NCBI GenBank assembly: GCA_963556065.3
Contig: CAUVYH020000006.1
Coordinates: forward strand, 4,408 to 68,407
DNA length: 64,000 nt
Source: JBAXTE01 sp963556065
GTDB lineage: Bacteria; Bacteroidota; Bacteroidia; Bacteroidales; WCHB1-69
Reading direction: 5' to 3'
Positions 63,694-64,000 of the stretch are shown piece by piece. A model generated the notes under the pieces. That model was not told the DNA's origin and searched no databases. It was given only the letters and a program-made list of their open reading frames with translations. A program made the position numbers and the translations under genes. How positions within the stretch are numbered: the stretch's first letter is position 1; every line of letters begins with the position of its first letter.

Positions 63694-64000
63694 GGATTAA
63701 TCTTTGAAAAATGGGTGGCCACGGCTTTCGTAATTTCCACAAAATAGGTATAGTTCATCTTTTTGGCGATGGTAGAGGCCTCTTTTAATAGTTGCTTTCG
63801 TTGCAAGATGTTTTCAGGGTAAACAGATTGAATCATTTTTGAAAAATATGTTCGCATTAATTGCGAATCCAATCCCTCTTTTGTCATAATCTCATCACTA
63901 TAAACGAATCCTGTGCGCTCATTGAACTCGATAGAACCATGAACAAACAAATAGCTGATGTGATAATAAAATACAAACTGAATTTCTTCGTAGGATAGAC
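63690..64000 (-). CDS. Unknown protein, C-terminal part (cut by window edge)
   Basis: The frame is open to the right window edge, so about 103 C-terminal residues are visible, beginning YEEIQFVFYYHISYLFVHGSIE. No start can be assigned; the TTG at 63950 is probably internal. The text (IMTKEGLDSQLMRTYFSKMIQSVYPENILQRKQLLKEAS) is helical and I do not recognise the family. Its stop overlaps the GTG from which the symporter frame begins (GTGA, 63690-63693). Confidence 0.5.
   Translation of the reverse strand, partial: LSYEEIQFVFYYHISYLFVHGSIEFNERTGFVYSDEIMTKEGLDSQLMRTYFSKMIQSVYPENILQRKQLLKEASTIAKKMNYTYFVEITKAVATHFSKINP

Noticed and set aside
1..64000. Search for rRNA, tRNA, integrase, complete insertion sequence or replication origin
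   Set aside because: No rRNA or tRNA-like cloverleaf, transposase, integrase or DnaA-box cluster was recognised by eye; a covariance-model scan would be needed to exclude small RNAs.

Overview
The window reads as a chromosomal segment of a Bacteroidota bacterium, most likely order Bacteroidales or a close relative. The evidence is internal: several genes are preceded by the Bacteroidota -7 promoter box TAnnTTTG rather than a Shine-Dalgarno site. Secreted proteins end in type IX secretion (T9SS) sorting domains. There is a DUF4838/GH3/GH29 glycan locus and a GH92 mannosidase, and SerA is the Lys-variant type known from Bacteroides. No rRNA, tRNA or CRISPR array was seen.

Layout. 0-1.6 kb: the end of a surface-glycan glycosyltransferase cluster, including a GT4 gene split in two by a frame change. 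1.6-5.7 kb: AT-rich defence-like DNA with a DUF4062 (TIR-like) protein and, convergent with no spacer, a 1039-residue Mrr-like nuclease/STAND NTPase/TPR protein. 5.9-10.8 kb: a secreted DNA/RNA endonuclease, divergent from a cobalamin riboswitch that heads a btuF-btuC-btuD type operon. 10.8-14.2 kb: a giant T9SS-exported protein with nine near-identical Ig-like modules. 14.4-18.1 kb: alpha/beta hydrolase, ffh and folD, with a nest of intergenic repeats. 18.3-22.9 kb: a marR-emrA-emrB-tolC type efflux operon. 22.9-26.7 kb: a second AT-rich accessory block, two overlapping P-loop ATPase genes (one with a winged helix and TPR/Sel1-like repeats) behind a palindromic operator. 27-33.5 kb: DUF4838 glycosidase, GH3 and GH29 in one orientation. 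34-38.8 kb: a GLUG-repeat protein without a signal peptide, a stand-alone copy of a protease pro-domain, and the full M6-type metalloprotease.

38.9-54.9 kb: a RhuM fragment, an RDD membrane protein, an orphan oligopeptide-binding lipoprotein, a GH92 mannosidase, an orphan radical SAM/SPASM protein, an M28 peptidase, a TPR-like/outer-membrane protein, prmC, and a T9SS-exported protein with 14 FG-GAP blades. 55-61 kb: DUF1015, DUF4349, a four-helix-bundle protein, serA and serC, separated by nests of palindromic intergenic repeats. 62-64 kb: a heavily frameshifted sodium:solute symporter and a partial unknown gene.

As a whole the segment mixes core functions (ffh, folD, prmC, serine synthesis), glycan and protein scavenging by exported enzymes, B12 uptake and drug efflux with at least two accessory blocks that look like immune ATPases. 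The strongest candidates for something undescribed are the paired-ATPase operon with its dyad operator, the DUF4062/Mrr-STAND pair, and the free-standing protease pro-domain. Single-base frame breaks cluster at 60.4-63.7 kb and at about 1.0 kb. They may be decay or sequence error, and the sequence alone cannot decide.
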